From NCBI RefSeq assembly GCF_004000885.1, contig NZ_BIMC01000004.1, positions 186,001 through 250,000 of the forward strand: a DNA stretch of 64,000 nucleotides. Direction: 5' to 3'. A program made the translations under genes and the position numbers. Below the pieces are notes generated by a model. That model saw only the letters and a program-made list of their open reading frames with translations, was not told the origin of the DNA and ran no database searches. This document shows positions 8,368 to 17,319 of this stretch, piece after piece; the stretch's first letter is position 1, and every line of letters begins with the position of its first letter. This stretch comes from Paenibacillus glucanolyticus NBRC 15330. Its GTDB lineage: Bacteria > Bacillota > Bacilli > Paenibacillales > Paenibacillaceae.

Positions 8368-8757
8368 ATGGAAATTATCCAGGTGGTAGGGCTGGGTCTC
8401 ATCGCAACCGTGCTGATATTGGTGGTCAAGGAACAGAAGCCTCTCTTTGCCTTTCTTCTCGCCGTGGCGACCTCAGTGCTGATCTTTCTCTTCCTCATCG
8501 GGAAGATCGGAAATGTCATATCCATGCTGGAGGATTTGGCGGAGAACTCCGGAGTCCAGATCATATATCTAAAGACGGTCCTGAAGATTATCGGCATTGC
8601 CTATATTGCGGAGATGGGAGCCCAGATCGTACGAGATGCCGGACAGGAATCAATCGCATCCAAAATAGAACTGGCGGGAAAAGTGCTCATATTGGTGCTC
8701 GCTGTACCGATTATCGGGATCATTATCGAGACGGTCCTGAAGCTCCTCCCGGCTTGA
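8368..8757 (+). CDS. spoIIIAD: stage III sporulation protein SpoIIIAD
   Basis: A 129-residue polytopic membrane protein starting M-E-I-I-Q-V-V-G-L-G. It has four hydrophobic segments and the conserved stretch Y-I-A-E-M-G-A-Q-I-V-R-D-A-G-Q-E between helices. Its ribosome site TAGGTGG lies seven bases upstream, ten bases after spoIIIAC. It is a channel component in the outer forespore (mother-cell) membrane. Confidence 0.94.
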   Translation: MEIIQVVGLGLIATVLILVVKEQKPLFAFLLAVATSVLIFLFLIGKIGNVISMLEDLAENSGVQIIYLKTVLKIIGIAYIAEMGAQIVRDAGQESIASKIELAGKVLILVLAVPIIGIIIETVLKLLPA

Positions 8758-8772
8758 TAAAGGTGGGGGGAC

Positions 8773-9981
8773 ATGGGAAGAGGAGCGACCATTCAAAAAA
8801 GCTTAGCCGTGTTTCGTTTACTAACCTTGATGTTGTTTCTCTCCGGCTTGTTGTGCGGCACGGTATCCGCGGCTGAGGCATCAAATCCGGCAGGAGATTG
8901 GGTGGAGCAGCAGACGGAGCAGCTGCCGACGGACCAGGTTGAGAAATACTGGGACCGGTTGATGAAGGATTACGGCGGATTCTTCCCGGACGGCAAGACG
9001 CCGTCTCTGATGGATATGCTGCTGCCGGGCGGCGACGGGTTAAGTTTCAAAGGGGTTATGTCCGGCATTGGGAAATATTTATGGCATGAGGTGCTCTATA
9101 ACGGCAAACTGCTGGCTACCATCGTCATGCTGAGCATCATGAGCCTCATCCTGGAGAACCTGCAGACGGCTTTTGAAAAAAGCACGGTGAGCCGCGTAGC
9201 CTATACGATCTGTTATATGGTCGTGCTGGTCATTGCTGTTAACAGCTTCAGCATCGCGATTGGATATGCGCGGGATGCGATCACGCAGATGATTGACTTC
9301 ATGATGGCGATGCTTCCCCTGCTCTTTGCGCTCATGGCGTCAATGGGGAATGTTGTAACGGTATCGGTTGCTCATCCCCTGGTCATATTCATGGTACATA
9401 CGGTAGGCACCTTGATAAGCACGATTGTTTTCCCGCTGCTGTTCTTCTCGGCACTGCTGCATCTTGTGAGTTCGCTGTCTGAAAAGTACAAGCTGACCCA
9501 GCTTGCCGATCTGCTTAGAGGAATCTCCATGGGGGTTCTGGGCGTGCTGCTTACCGTGTTCCTCGGCGTCATTTCCGTTCAAGGGTTAACCAGCTCGGTT
9601 ACGGACGGCGTGACGATCCGGGCAGCCAAATATGTAACAGGCAATTTCGTTCCGGTAGTCGGCAAGATGTTTGCAGACGCGACGGATACCGTGATTTCGG
9701 CCTCATTGCTCGTTAAGAATTCCATCGGTCTGGCAGGGGTCATCATCATCTTGTTTCTGTGTGCATTTCCTGCAATCAAAATCTTGACGCTTGCCTTGAT
9801 ATATAATCTGGCAGCTGCGGTGATGCAGCCGCTTGGGGACACCCCGATCGGGACCTGCTTGCAAACGATCGGAAAGACGATGCTGTATGTGTTTGCAGCC
9901 TTGGCCGCCGTGAGCATGATGTTCTTCCTGGCGATAACGATATTGCTCACCGCAGGCAACATCACCGTCATGATGAGGTGA
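8773..9981 (+). CDS. spoIIIAE: stage III sporulation protein SpoIIIAE
   Basis: A 402-residue membrane protein. It has an N-terminal signal-like segment ending near A-A-E-A, an extracytoplasmic stretch of about 70 residues (35-105), then six to seven membrane helices. Conserved motifs include Y-K-L-T-Q-L-A-D-L-L-R and the internal repeat-like T-V-F-L-G-V-I-S-V-Q-G. Known as a polytopic component of the SpoIIIA channel. GGTGGGGGGAC gives a strong ribosome site for ATG 8773. Confidence 0.94.
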   Translation: MGRGATIQKSLAVFRLLTLMLFLSGLLCGTVSAAEASNPAGDWVEQQTEQLPTDQVEKYWDRLMKDYGGFFPDGKTPSLMDMLLPGGDGLSFKGVMSGIGKYLWHEVLYNGKLLATIVMLSIMSLILENLQTAFEKSTVSRVAYTICYMVVLVIAVNSFSIAIGYARDAITQMIDFMMAMLPLLFALMASMGNVVTVSVAHPLVIFMVHTVGTLISTIVFPLLFFSALLHLVSSLSEKYKLTQLADLLRGISMGVLGVLLTVFLGVISVQGLTSSVTDGVTIRAAKYVTGNFVPVVGKMFADATDTVISASLLVKNSIGLAGVIIILFLCAFPAIKILTLALIYNLAAAVMQPLGDTPIGTCLQTIGKTMLYVFAALAAVSMMFFLAITILLTAGNITVMMR

Positions 9982-10021
9982 AAAGGTAAATGCAACAGTC
10001 GCAGTTTAGGAGGGTTGACGA

Positions 10022-10741
10022 ATGGACTGGCTTGGAGCTTGGCTGAAAAGCGTCATTATGGTGGTCCTCTTTGCGGCCTTCGTTGATCTGATACTGCCTG
10101 GCAAGGCGATGGAACGTTATGCCCGGTTAGTTCTAAGCCTCCTCATTCTGCTCACACTGCTAAGTCCGATTATCTCGCTGATTACGGACCCGCCCGAGAA
10201 CCAATTGGCGATGGAGCTGGAGCGTCAGGAGAAGGGGCTGCCGGAAGAGGTTCAACTGGAACAGATTATGGCACAGGCTGAGAAGCTGAAGGATATGCAG
10301 CAGAGTCAAAGCCTTCAGTGGGCAGGCAATGAACTGGCACGGGTGATGAAGGAAGAAATTTCCGCAGAAACTGGGGAAGCGGTACAAGAGGTTAAGGTGG
10401 TACTGGCTGCGGTTGCCGGTCAGGACAAGGGATATTCCGGCGCGGCAATACGTTCTGTCGATGTCAGACTGACCGGGATGGAACAAGCGGATGCTGCAGT
10501 AGAGGAAGAAAATCAGCACCCCATCGGCATCCCCCCGGTGGATTCTGTTCGAGTCAACGTTGAGCCTTCATCAACGGAAAGAGATGGGAAGGCAAACGCT
10601 AAGGATAACGCAGAGGCCGTAAGCATAGCCGAGGAGGGAAGGGCGGAGCCCGTACGGGATTACATCAGCCGTCGCTGGGATTTGGAGCCAGATCTGATCA
10701 CGATATATATGCCAGGCCAGGAGCAGGATAAAAAGCTGTAA
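10022..10741 (+). CDS. spoIIIAF: stage III sporulation protein SpoIIIAF
   Basis: A 239-residue protein, longer than the roughly 206 residues of B. subtilis. Two N-terminal membrane helices (about residues 10-27 and 37-55) contain the motif D-L-I-L-P-G-K-A-M-E-R-Y-A. A soluble ring-building domain follows (about 80-160). The extra length is an acidic, poorly conserved stretch around residues 160-210, before the C-terminal Y-I-S-R-R-W-D-L. An AGGAGGG ribosome site precedes the ATG. It is thought to form part of the channel ring in the space between membranes. Confidence 0.92.
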   Translation: MDWLGAWLKSVIMVVLFAAFVDLILPGKAMERYARLVLSLLILLTLLSPIISLITDPPENQLAMELERQEKGLPEEVQLEQIMAQAEKLKDMQQSQSLQWAGNELARVMKEEISAETGEAVQEVKVVLAAVAGQDKGYSGAAIRSVDVRLTGMEQADAAVEEENQHPIGIPPVDSVRVNVEPSSTERDGKANAKDNAEAVSIAEEGRAEPVRDYISRRWDLEPDLITIYMPGQEQDKKL

Positions 10742-10755
10742 CGGAGGTGAGGATG

Positions 10756-11397
10756 ATGGGGAATTGGTTGAAGCGATTGGAACAGTGGCTTGGCGGAGGA
10801 GCTGGCGGAGCGAGAAAAATACAAACCTTCCGCTGGTTGATCATTCTGGGTCTTATCGGTGTGGCAATCATGCTGTTCAATTCTTTCGTGAATGTAAAGA
10901 AGCTTGATCACGAGAATATCGGCCGTGAGCCACCGCCCGAATCGGCCTCAGTATCTACAACGCAAGGGGGGACTTCAAGCAGCGGCGGAGCGGATTTTGA
11001 ATCGATAGAGCAGGATTTCGAGATGCGTACCAAGACCATGTTGGAACAGATTGTAGGCGTAGGATCCGTCGATGTGATGGTAACCGTGGATTCTACGGAA
11101 GAACTGGTGGTTCAGCGCAACATGAAGGATACACAAGAGCTGACGGAGGAAACCGATGCAAACGGGGGGAAACGTCATGTTACAAGCTATCAGCGCGACG
11201 GGCAGATCGTCACTTACGATTCAGCCGGTGATCAAACGCCCATTATTACCAAGAAGATCAAGCCGCAGGTCCGGGGTGTGCTTGTCGTAGCCAAGGGCGC
11301 GGAGAATGAAATTGTCAAAAGCTTGATCGTAGATGCGATCCAGCGCGGCCTCAATGTCCCATCCTATCGAATATCCGTTGTCCCACGCAAGCAGTAG
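10756..11397 (+). CDS. spoIIIAG: stage III sporulation protein SpoIIIAG
   Basis: A protein of about 213 residues with one membrane helix (W-L-I-I-L-G-L-I-G-V-A) and an extracytoplasmic ring-building domain related to EscJ/PrgK. This domain contains M-L-E-Q-I-V-G-V-G-S-V-D-V-M-V-T-V and G-V-L-V-V-A-K-G-A. The B. subtilis protein forms a large ring in the intermembrane space. GGAGGTG (10743-10749) is six bases before ATG 10756; GTG 10747 and ATG 10753 are in the same frame but too close to it. Confidence 0.93.
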   Translation: MGNWLKRLEQWLGGGAGGARKIQTFRWLIILGLIGVAIMLFNSFVNVKKLDHENIGREPPPESASVSTTQGGTSSSGGADFESIEQDFEMRTKTMLEQIVGVGSVDVMVTVDSTEELVVQRNMKDTQELTEETDANGGKRHVTSYQRDGQIVTYDSAGDQTPIITKKIKPQVRGVLVVAKGAENEIVKSLIVDAIQRGLNVPSYRISVVPRKQ

Positions 11398-11468
11398 TAA
11401 GCAAGGAGTCTCGCGAATGAGCCGATCGTTCATTCCAAGGTTTTTCAATTAAAGGAGGAAAAGTTCAA

Positions 11469-12299
11469 ATGAATAACAAAAGACAAACCATCTGGTTGGT
11501 TTCCATGCTGAGTTTAATGGTCATTCTGTCAGCCTACTACTTATTTACGGATGATTCCGGAACCAAAGCGCCGCCTGTTGCCGAGAGCACGCAGGTTGAC
11601 GGACAGAAGCCAGGTGCTGGACAAGAAGCAAACGGAACTACAGGCACTGGTGACGAACTGGTTGTGAACGAAGTTCTCGAAGAAGGCACGGACGGCGATT
11701 CCGGTGCTAATGAGCAAGGGGCTGGAACAACCGACACAGGTGCCACAGGTGCCCAAGACCCTGCGGAAGCGACACAGGGAGAGCAAGGGGATGAAGGAAA
11801 AGAGAATGGGGCAGCAGAAAAACCGGCAGAGCCTGAGGTGAAGGAATCCAAGGATGGAGCTGAGAATTCCAAAGATACCAGCAGCACGAATACCGGAGAG
11901 GGATCAGAGAAAGAAATATTAGAGCAAGTGGCTGCCAACGCAACTTCCGCTGAAGCTCAATTGGAGTCCTATAAATTAGAGCGGGCACAAAAAAATATGA
12001 AATTATACGATGATTTGATGACAAAGATCGACAATCACGAAGATAAGCCGGAGCAAACGGCACAAGCAACCCAACAGCTGAAAGCGGCTGAAGAGAAAGA
12101 GGAAGTGATTCTCAGCATCGAGGAGTCGCTGCAGCAGCAATTTGGCAACGCTGTTGTAAAAGAAGAAAGCGAGAAGTACAATGTTGTTGTTCTGAGCGAC
12201 AAACTTGATGCCAAAGGCGCAGCCGGCATTGTCGATCTTGTGATGAAGGAACTGAAGGTTTCACCGGATAAAGTAACTGTCCGATATGTTACGCCGTAA
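11469..12299 (+). CDS. spoIIIAH: stage III sporulation protein SpoIIIAH, with a long acidic linker
   Basis: The channel subunit that binds forespore SpoIIQ across the intermembrane space. The 276 residues (about 218 in B. subtilis) comprise an N-terminal membrane helix (residues 8-26), a linker at about 29-148 made almost only of Gly, Glu, Thr, Ala, Asp, Ser and Lys, and the folded ring-building domain at about 155-276. The linker is roughly 60 residues longer than in Bacillus and is poor in hydrophobic residues, so it should be disordered and span extra distance. TAAAGGAGGAAAAG gives a strong ribosome site. Last gene of the operon, followed by a terminator. Confidence 0.93.
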   Translation: MNNKRQTIWLVSMLSLMVILSAYYLFTDDSGTKAPPVAESTQVDGQKPGAGQEANGTTGTGDELVVNEVLEEGTDGDSGANEQGAGTTDTGATGAQDPAEATQGEQGDEGKENGAAEKPAEPEVKESKDGAENSKDTSSTNTGEGSEKEILEQVAANATSAEAQLESYKLERAQKNMKLYDDLMTKIDNHEDKPEQTAQATQQLKAAEEKEEVILSIEESLQQQFGNAVVKEESEKYNVVVLSDKLDAKGAAGIVDLVMKELKVSPDKVTVRYVTP

Positions 12300-12346
12300 G
12301 CCCGTCTGCAGGATTCAACATAAAGCATCTTTATACGATACTCTTG

Positions 12347-12382
12347 AAAGAGTCTAAGGATTGCCTTGGGCTCTTTCTATTT
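12347..12382 (+). terminator. probable terminator after spoIIIAH
   Basis: AAAGAGTCTAAGG pairs with CCTTGGGCTCTTT over 13 positions (two G-U pairs) around an ATTG loop. The T-run after it is interrupted, so termination may be partial. Confidence 0.6.
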
Positions 12383-12392
12383 CGCCTGATTG

Positions 12393-12401
12393 TGATATAA
12401 T
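12393..12401 (+). promoter_or_regulatory. extended -10 promoter of accBC
   Basis: TGATATAAT is a perfect extended -10 element (TGn plus TATAAT at 12396-12401). No good -35 is visible at the usual spacing. It lies about 68 bases before accB. Confidence 0.55.
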
Positions 12402-12468
12402 ACTCTAAGCTATTGACTGACTGTCCTAAGCAAGGGCTTCCAAGAAAGTGAAGGAGTGAACGTCGATA

Positions 12469-12972
12469 ATGTTTAAATTAAACGAAATCAAAGAACTTAT
12501 TAAGCTGGTGGATCAAACTTCCGTACATGAACTGGAGATTGAGAGCGAAGGTACACGCTTGTCCATTAAGAAACCCAATGCAGCTGAGGTTGTAAACAAC
12601 TATCAAGCTGCGCCGCAAGCGTACATACCAGCACAGCAAGTGATGGCACCACAGATCGTACAGCCGAATACGGGGAATCAGGCGCCTGCAGCCGCACCGG
12701 GGCAGGATACAGTGGAGGATAGCAGCAGCTCATTACATAAAATCGTTTCACCGATGGTAGGAACCTTTTATCGTTCCCCGTCTCCAGAAGCTGGGCCGTT
12801 TGTTAGTCCCGGGGACAAGGTGACTGATAAATCGACGGTCTGCATCATTGAGGCCATGAAGCTGATGAACGAACTGGAAGCAGAGATCAAAGGCGAAATC
12901 GTAGAGGTTCTCGCTCAGAACGGACAACTTGTAGAATTCGGGCAGCCTCTGTTTCTGGTGAAGCCGGAGTAA
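12469..12972 (+). CDS. accB: acetyl-CoA carboxylase biotin carboxyl carrier protein
   Basis: Carries biotin between the carboxylase and transferase halves of acetyl-CoA carboxylase in the first step of fatty acid synthesis. The 167-residue protein has an N-terminal part (1-40), a Pro/Ala/Gln-rich hinge (about 42-85), and a C-terminal biotinyl domain with the biotin site E-A-M-K-L-M-N-E (Lys131). The hallmark S-P-M-V-G-T-F-Y precedes it. Co-transcribed with accC, 54 bases downstream. The carboxyltransferase genes accA and accD are not in the window. Confidence 0.97.
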   Translation: MFKLNEIKELIKLVDQTSVHELEIESEGTRLSIKKPNAAEVVNNYQAAPQAYIPAQQVMAPQIVQPNTGNQAPAAAPGQDTVEDSSSSLHKIVSPMVGTFYRSPSPEAGPFVSPGDKVTDKSTVCIIEAMKLMNELEAEIKGEIVEVLAQNGQLVEFGQPLFLVKPE

Positions 12973-13026
12973 TATGGAGGGACTCGCCAAGAACGAGAGT
13001 CGTAAGAGTCCGAAGGAGGTTACTGC

Positions 13027-14370
13027 ATGACATTTCAAAAAGTGCTTATTGCGAACAGGGGAGAGATTGCCGTTCGTATCATCCGGGCATGCCGGGAACT
13101 CGGCATCGCAACCGTTGCTGTATACTCGGAGCCGGATCGCGAGTCGCTGCATGTTCGCTTAGCGGATGAGGCTTATTGTATCGGCCCTACACTATCCAAA
13201 GACAGTTATCTGAATTTCACCAATATTATGAGTGTTGCCACACTGACCGAGTGTGATGCCATTCACCCGGGTTACGGCTTCCTGGCCGAGAACGCGGACT
13301 TTGCTGAGATCTGTGAATCCTGCAATATTACCTTTATCGGTCCTTCGGCTGACGCAATCAACCGTATGGGGGATAAGGCCGTTGCAAAACAAACGATGAA
13401 GGATGCCGGTGTACCGGTTATTCCGGGCTCGGACGGTTTGGTAGAGGATCTGAACGAGGCGGTTATGCTTGCCCGGGATATCGGCTATCCGGTCATTATC
13501 AAAGCCACTGCAGGTGGCGGGGGTAAGGGAATTCGGATCGCAGAGGACGAAGAGTCGCTCGTTAAGCAGATTACAAACGCACAGCAGGAAGCTCAGAAAG
13601 CATTCGGCAATGCGGGAGTTTATCTTGAGAAATATTTAACCGGCATGAAGCATGTCGAAATTCAAATTATGGCTGACAAACACGGCAACGCCGTGCATCT
13701 CGGAGAGCGTGACTGTTCCGTGCAGCGCCGGAGACAGAAGCTGGTTGAAGAAGCTCCTTGTCCGGTGCTAAGTGAAGAGGTACGCAGCCGGATGGGAGAA
13801 GCGGCGGTGCGCGCGGCGAAAGCTGTTGATTACTCTGGTGCCGGAACGCTTGAATTTTTATTGTCGCCAGACGGTCAGTTCTACTTCATGGAAATGAATA
13901 CGCGGATTCAGGTAGAGCATCCGGTGACCGAAATGGTAACCGGGGTGGATCTGATCCAGGAAATGATCTCTGTCGCTGAAGGCAACACACTTTCCTTCAG
14001 TCAAGAGGATGTTGTCATTAACGGCTGGTCCATCGAATGCCGCATCAATGCCGAGAATCCGGACAAAGGCTTCATGCCTGCACCGGGAACGATTCAGTTC
14101 TATCTACCTCCAGGTGGTCCTGGCGTGCGGGTGGACAGCGCGGCATATCCCGGCTATACCATTTCGCCCTATTATGATTCCATGATTGCCAAGTTGATTG
14201 TATGGGCGCCGACTCGTGAAGAAGCGATTGCGAAGATGAAGCGCGCCTTGGCGGAATTCGAGATTGAGGGAATCTATTCTACAATCCCGTTCCATCAAAA
14301 ACTGATGAATCATCCCACCTTCCTGAAGGGTGACTTTGATATTAAATTTTTGGAAGAAAATGAGATTTGA
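13027..14370 (+). CDS. accC: acetyl-CoA carboxylase biotin carboxylase
   Basis: ATP-dependent carboxylation of the biotin on AccB. The 447-residue protein has the start [16 protein letters not shown], the ATP-grasp glycine loop A-G-G-G-G-K-G-I-R, the catalytic region [15 protein letters not shown], and a C-terminal domain with S-Y-Y-like P-Y-Y-D-S-M. Length is normal. A GAAGGAGG ribosome site is seven bases before the ATG. A perfect 13-bp palindrome begins five bases after the stop. Confidence 0.97.
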   Translation: MTFQKVLIANRGEIAVRIIRACRELGIATVAVYSEPDRESLHVRLADEAYCIGPTLSKDSYLNFTNIMSVATLTECDAIHPGYGFLAENADFAEICESCNITFIGPSADAINRMGDKAVAKQTMKDAGVPVIPGSDGLVEDLNEAVMLARDIGYPVIIKATAGGGGKGIRIAEDEESLVKQITNAQQEAQKAFGNAGVYLEKYLTGMKHVEIQIMADKHGNAVHLGERDCSVQRRRQKLVEEAPCPVLSEEVRSRMGEAAVRAAKAVDYSGAGTLEFLLSPDGQFYFMEMNTRIQVEHPVTEMVTGVDLIQEMISVAEGNTLSFSQEDVVINGWSIECRINAENPDKGFMPAPGTIQFYLPPGGPGVRVDSAAYPGYTISPYYDSMIAKLIVWAPTREEAIAKMKRALAEFEIEGIYSTIPFHQKLMNHPTFLKGDFDIKFLEENEI

Positions 14371-14374
14371 ATAC

Positions 14375-14414
14375 TTTGGCCAAGTTTGTCATAAACTTGG
14401 CCAAATGGTATAGT
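14375..14414 (+). promoter_or_regulatory. promoter embedded in a perfect palindrome, upstream of the asp23 trio
   Basis: TTTGGCCAAGTTT (14375-14387) and AAACTTGGCCAAA (14393-14405) are perfect inverted arms around a five-base centre. TTGTCA (14386-14391), a 17-base spacer and TATAGT (14409-14414) make a good SigA promoter whose -35 lies at the palindrome centre. No T-run follows, so it is more likely an operator than a terminator. Confidence 0.6.
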
Positions 14415-14488
14415 ATGAGTAATAAGAGCGCATGCCTTATGCAGTTCGGGTGCATCCGCTTACTTATTCTGAAAGGTGTGTTGAGACA

Positions 14489-14902
14489 ATGGCGGAAACT
14501 TTGCCTACAGAATTCGAACGTACAGATATCGGTGAGATTCAGATTGCGCCGGAAGTTATTGAAGTCATCGCTGGACTTGCCACGGTTGAAGTGCGTGGAG
14601 TTGCAGGAATGAGCGGAGGCTTCGCAGGCGGTATTGCTGAACTGCTCGGACGCAAAAACTTATCCAAGGGTGTTAAAGTGGAAGTGGGACAACGCGAAGC
14701 TGCTGTTGATGTATCCGTTATTGTGGAATACGGGTATCGTCTTCCGGAAGTAGCTGGAGAAATCCAACGCAACGTGAAACGTTCAATAGAGAATATGACA
14801 GGGCTTACGGTTATTGAAGTCAATGTACATATTCATGATGTCCATTTCATGAAATCCGTAGAGAAGACGGAAGAGTTGGATCTGGCTCAACGCGTGAAAT
14901 AG
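14489..14902 (+). CDS. yqhY: Asp23/Gls24 family protein YqhY
   Basis: An alkaline-shock family (DUF322) protein of 137 residues, with I-G-E-I-Q-I-A-P-E-V-I-E-V-I-A-G-L-A-T, V-R-G-V-A-G-M-S-G and the closing V-I-E-V-N-V-H-I-H-D-V. In B. subtilis yqhY follows accBC, and loss of YqhY has been linked to deregulated acetyl-CoA carboxylase. The gene order here keeps that link. The long frame starts at 14432, but GAAAGGTGTG precedes ATG 14489, giving M-A-E-T-L-P-T-E-F. It heads a likely three-gene unit with amaP and a DUF2273 gene. Confidence 0.9.
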   Translation: MAETLPTEFERTDIGEIQIAPEVIEVIAGLATVEVRGVAGMSGGFAGGIAELLGRKNLSKGVKVEVGQREAAVDVSVIVEYGYRLPEVAGEIQRNVKRSIENMTGLTVIEVNVHIHDVHFMKSVEKTEELDLAQRVK

Positions 14903-14975
14903 AATAGTTTCAGGCTAGCCCTGGGCAGCGATGTCGAGGGTTTACTCTAATTTATAAGGGAGGCTGTGCTGAATC

Positions 14976-15515
14976 GTGGCCAAAATAATGGACAGACTTC
15001 TGCTGTTTATCTACAGCTTAAGCATCGGTGTTATATCCGTAGTTGCCATCCTCCTGTTGAGCGGCGCTGTTCCGTATACGTTAACGAGTGTGCAGGAACA
15101 ACGTCTTTTCTGGGCTGGAATTATCGTAGCTGCGGTGTTGTTTTTGCTGAGCATTCGTTTCTTCTACATCTCAGTAAGACGTGATCGCTCGAACCTGAAT
15201 TCCATTGATCAGCGTACAGAATTTGGCGATATCCAAATCTCTGTGGAGACGATCGAGAATCTGTGTCTCAAGGCTGCTTCACGCGTCCGAGGCGTAAAGG
15301 ATTTGAAGTCCCGAATCAAAGTATCCCAGTCAGGTCTGGATATCGCGATTCGCGCCGTGGTTGATGGAGAGGAATCCATTCCAACGCTGACAACCGAAGT
15401 ACAGAAGCAGGTGCACGACTTTGTTGAGGATACAACTGGAATACCTGTGTCATCCGTATCCGTGTATATTGCTAACGTGGTTCAGGCACCAAGCTTCAAG
15501 AGCCGCGTGGAATAG
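14976..15515 (+). CDS. amaP: alkaline shock response membrane anchor protein AmaP
   Basis: A 179-residue protein with two N-terminal membrane helices (about 8-30 and 43-62). They are followed by an Asp23-like cytoplasmic domain (about 80-175) containing E-F-G-D-I-Q-I-S-V-E-T-I-E-N-L and V-S-S-V-S-V-Y-I-A-N. In Staphylococcus AmaP tethers Asp23 to the membrane; here it would anchor the protein encoded at 14489-14902, an inference from the shared unit. The start is GTG 14976 (M-A-K-I-M-D-R), with AAGGGAGG about 14 bases upstream, so initiation may be inefficient. Confidence 0.88.
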   Translation: MAKIMDRLLLFIYSLSIGVISVVAILLLSGAVPYTLTSVQEQRLFWAGIIVAAVLFLLSIRFFYISVRRDRSNLNSIDQRTEFGDIQISVETIENLCLKAASRVRGVKDLKSRIKVSQSGLDIAIRAVVDGEESIPTLTTEVQKQVHDFVEDTTGIPVSSVSVYIANVVQAPSFKSRVE

Positions 15516-15530
15516 AGGTGAGCTTCCCAA

Positions 15531-15764
15531 ATGCCCTGGAAAGAAATATGGGAGAGTCACAGAGGAAGAATTGCCGGCGTGACCGGCGGGCTTGTGTGCG
15601 GACTGATTTATTTATTATCCGGTTTTTGGGATATGTTGTTCTTTGCATTAGTGGTATTTATCGGCTATATATTTGGCAAACGTAAGGATTTGAAGCAAGG
15701 CTCCATGTTCCACTTTCAGGAATGGGGGCGCTGGCTTTCTGAGCGTTGGCGGCCGTTTAAATGA
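15531..15764 (+). CDS. DUF2273 small membrane protein
   Basis: A 77-residue protein with two helices (about 15-31 and 34-50) and the family pattern H-R-G-R-I-A-G-V-T-G-G-L-V-C-G-L-I-Y-L, ending basic and aromatic (R-W-L-S-E-R-W-R-P-F-K). DUF2273 proteins commonly accompany amaP and asp23 genes, as here (15 bases after amaP). Ribosome site AGAGGTGAG. Probably part of the same membrane-associated complex; biochemical function unknown. Confidence 0.88.
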   Translation: MPWKEIWESHRGRIAGVTGGLVCGLIYLLSGFWDMLFFALVVFIGYIFGKRKDLKQGSMFHFQEWGRWLSERWRPFK

Positions 15765-15780
15765 ACCCTGTGATATGCTT

Positions 15781-15830
15781 TCTCCGGAAAAAATGCTGAG
15801 GACAGGTTTAGTGCGCCTTTTTTGCGGAGA
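15781..15830 (+). terminator. inverted repeat, possible terminator after the DUF2273 gene
   Basis: TCTCCGGAAAAAA (15781-15793) and TTTTTTGCGGAGA (15818-15830) pair at 12 of 13 positions. The T-run lies inside the stem, which is unusual for a terminator. A second T-run follows at 15845-15853. Confidence 0.45.
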
Positions 15831-15941
15831 GAGATATTCACAGGTTTTTTTTTGGAGTTTTATTGTTGTCAAGTCTTGATGATAAATGGATCATACTAAT
15901 TAGAAAAAATGGATTCAGGCAGGGTCCACAGGAGGAACGAA

Positions 15942-16400
15942 ATGAAAAGACGTGTAGCTAGAGAGATTGTCGTTCAGAGCCTTTACCAAATGGAGATGAA
16001 CGAAGTCGACAGCATGGAAGCCGTGTCGATGCTGCTCTCGGAAGCGGCCGAAGAGAATGAGACCGAGCGGGTAATCGGTGACGAAGTCCAAATGAAGGAG
16101 TATGTACTGCAGCTCGTTAATGGAACTTGGGAATCCAAGGAATCCATTGATGAACTGCTCGCTCATTATTTGAAAGGCTGGCAGGTGAGTCGTCTTTCCC
16201 GTGTGGATCGTCAAATTCTGCGTTTGGCAGTATATGAACTGAGCAGTCGTGAAGATGTGCCTGGGAAGGTTGCCGTAAACGAGGCAATTGAGTTGTCCAA
16301 GCATTTTGGAACCGATGAGTCCGGTAAATTCGTGAACGGCGTACTGGGCCGGATGATTCAAGAACTGGACCAAGTCAAATTGAAGCTGCGTCAGTCTTGA
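15942..16400 (+). CDS. nusB: transcription antitermination factor NusB
   Basis: Binds boxA RNA with S10 (NusE) and keeps polymerase elongating through rRNA operons. The 152-residue all-helical protein starts [18 protein letters not shown] and has the C-terminal [26 protein letters not shown]. The frame extends upstream to 15909, but CAGGAGG is seven bases before ATG 15942. First gene of nusB-folD-xseA-xseB-ispA, an order shared with B. subtilis. Confidence 0.95.
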   Translation: MKRRVAREIVVQSLYQMEMNEVDSMEAVSMLLSEAAEENETERVIGDEVQMKEYVLQLVNGTWESKESIDELLAHYLKGWQVSRLSRVDRQILRLAVYELSSREDVPGKVAVNEAIELSKHFGTDESGKFVNGVLGRMIQELDQVKLKLRQS

Positions 16401-16458
16401 ACTGTGCGCACTTAACGTAAAGGCCGCATCATTCCATCATAGTGGAGGAGAGATAAGG

Positions 16459-17319
16459 ATGACAGCAGCAACGATTATTAGCGGTAAACAGATTTCCGAG
16501 GAAATTCGCAAGGGGATTGCGTTAGAAGTAGAACAATTGTCCAAGCAGAATGTACGTCCTGGTTTGGCTGTTGTACTTGTAGGTGATGATCCGGCTTCGC
16601 ATGTTTACGTTCGTAACAAGGAAAAGGCATGTCAGGATCTGGGTTATTATTCGGAGGTGCATCGGCTATCCGCGGATTCCAGCCAAGAAGAAGTGCTGGC
16701 GCTGGTGGACAAGCTTAATGCCCAGGATTCCATTCACGGGATTCTGGTTCAGCTGCCTCTGCCCAAACACATCCATGAGAAAGCTGTCATCGATGCAATC
16801 TCGGTGGAGAAGGACGTGGATGGTTTCCATCCGGTTAATGTGGGTAACCTCGTAATAGGCGATGACAGCTTGCTTCCATGTACTCCAGCAGGTGTGATTG
16901 AAATGATTAAACGAACCGGCATAGAGATTGCGGGCAAGCATGCCGTTGTAATCGGCAGATCCAATATTGTGGGCAAGCCGGTGTCCCTCCTGCTTCAGCG
17001 GGAGAATGCCACGGTTACGATGTGTCATTCCAGAACTGCCAACATGGCCGAAATTGCTCGTCAAGCGGATATTCTGGTCGTCGCGATCGGCAGAGCCAAT
17101 ATGATCGATGCCAGCTATGTGAAACCTGGAGCCGTTGTCATCGATGTCGGGATGAATCGCCTGGAGAACGGAAAGCTTGCCGGGGATGTTGATTTCGAGA
17201 GCGTGAAGCAAGTGTCCGGCCCTATTACCCCGGTTCCTGGAGGCGTAGGCCCCATGACCATCACGATGCTGATGCAGAATACCTTGTTAGCCGCCAAGAG
17301 GCTGAATGGGTTGGCCTGA
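16459..17319 (+). CDS. folD: methylenetetrahydrofolate dehydrogenase / cyclohydrolase FolD
   Basis: Bifunctional one-carbon enzyme interconverting 5,10-methylene-, methenyl- and 10-formyl-tetrahydrofolate with NADP. 286 residues. The motifs are [10 protein letters not shown] (catalytic Tyr and Lys), [18 protein letters not shown], the Rossmann loop G-R-S-N-I-V-G-K-P, and [18 protein letters not shown] ribosome site. Its end overlaps or abuts xseA. Confidence 0.97.
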   Translation: MTAATIISGKQISEEIRKGIALEVEQLSKQNVRPGLAVVLVGDDPASHVYVRNKEKACQDLGYYSEVHRLSADSSQEEVLALVDKLNAQDSIHGILVQLPLPKHIHEKAVIDAISVEKDVDGFHPVNVGNLVIGDDSLLPCTPAGVIEMIKRTGIEIAGKHAVVIGRSNIVGKPVSLLLQRENATVTMCHSRTANMAEIARQADILVVAIGRANMIDASYVKPGAVVIDVGMNRLENGKLAGDVDFESVKQVSGPITPVPGGVGPMTITMLMQNTLLAAKRLNGLA

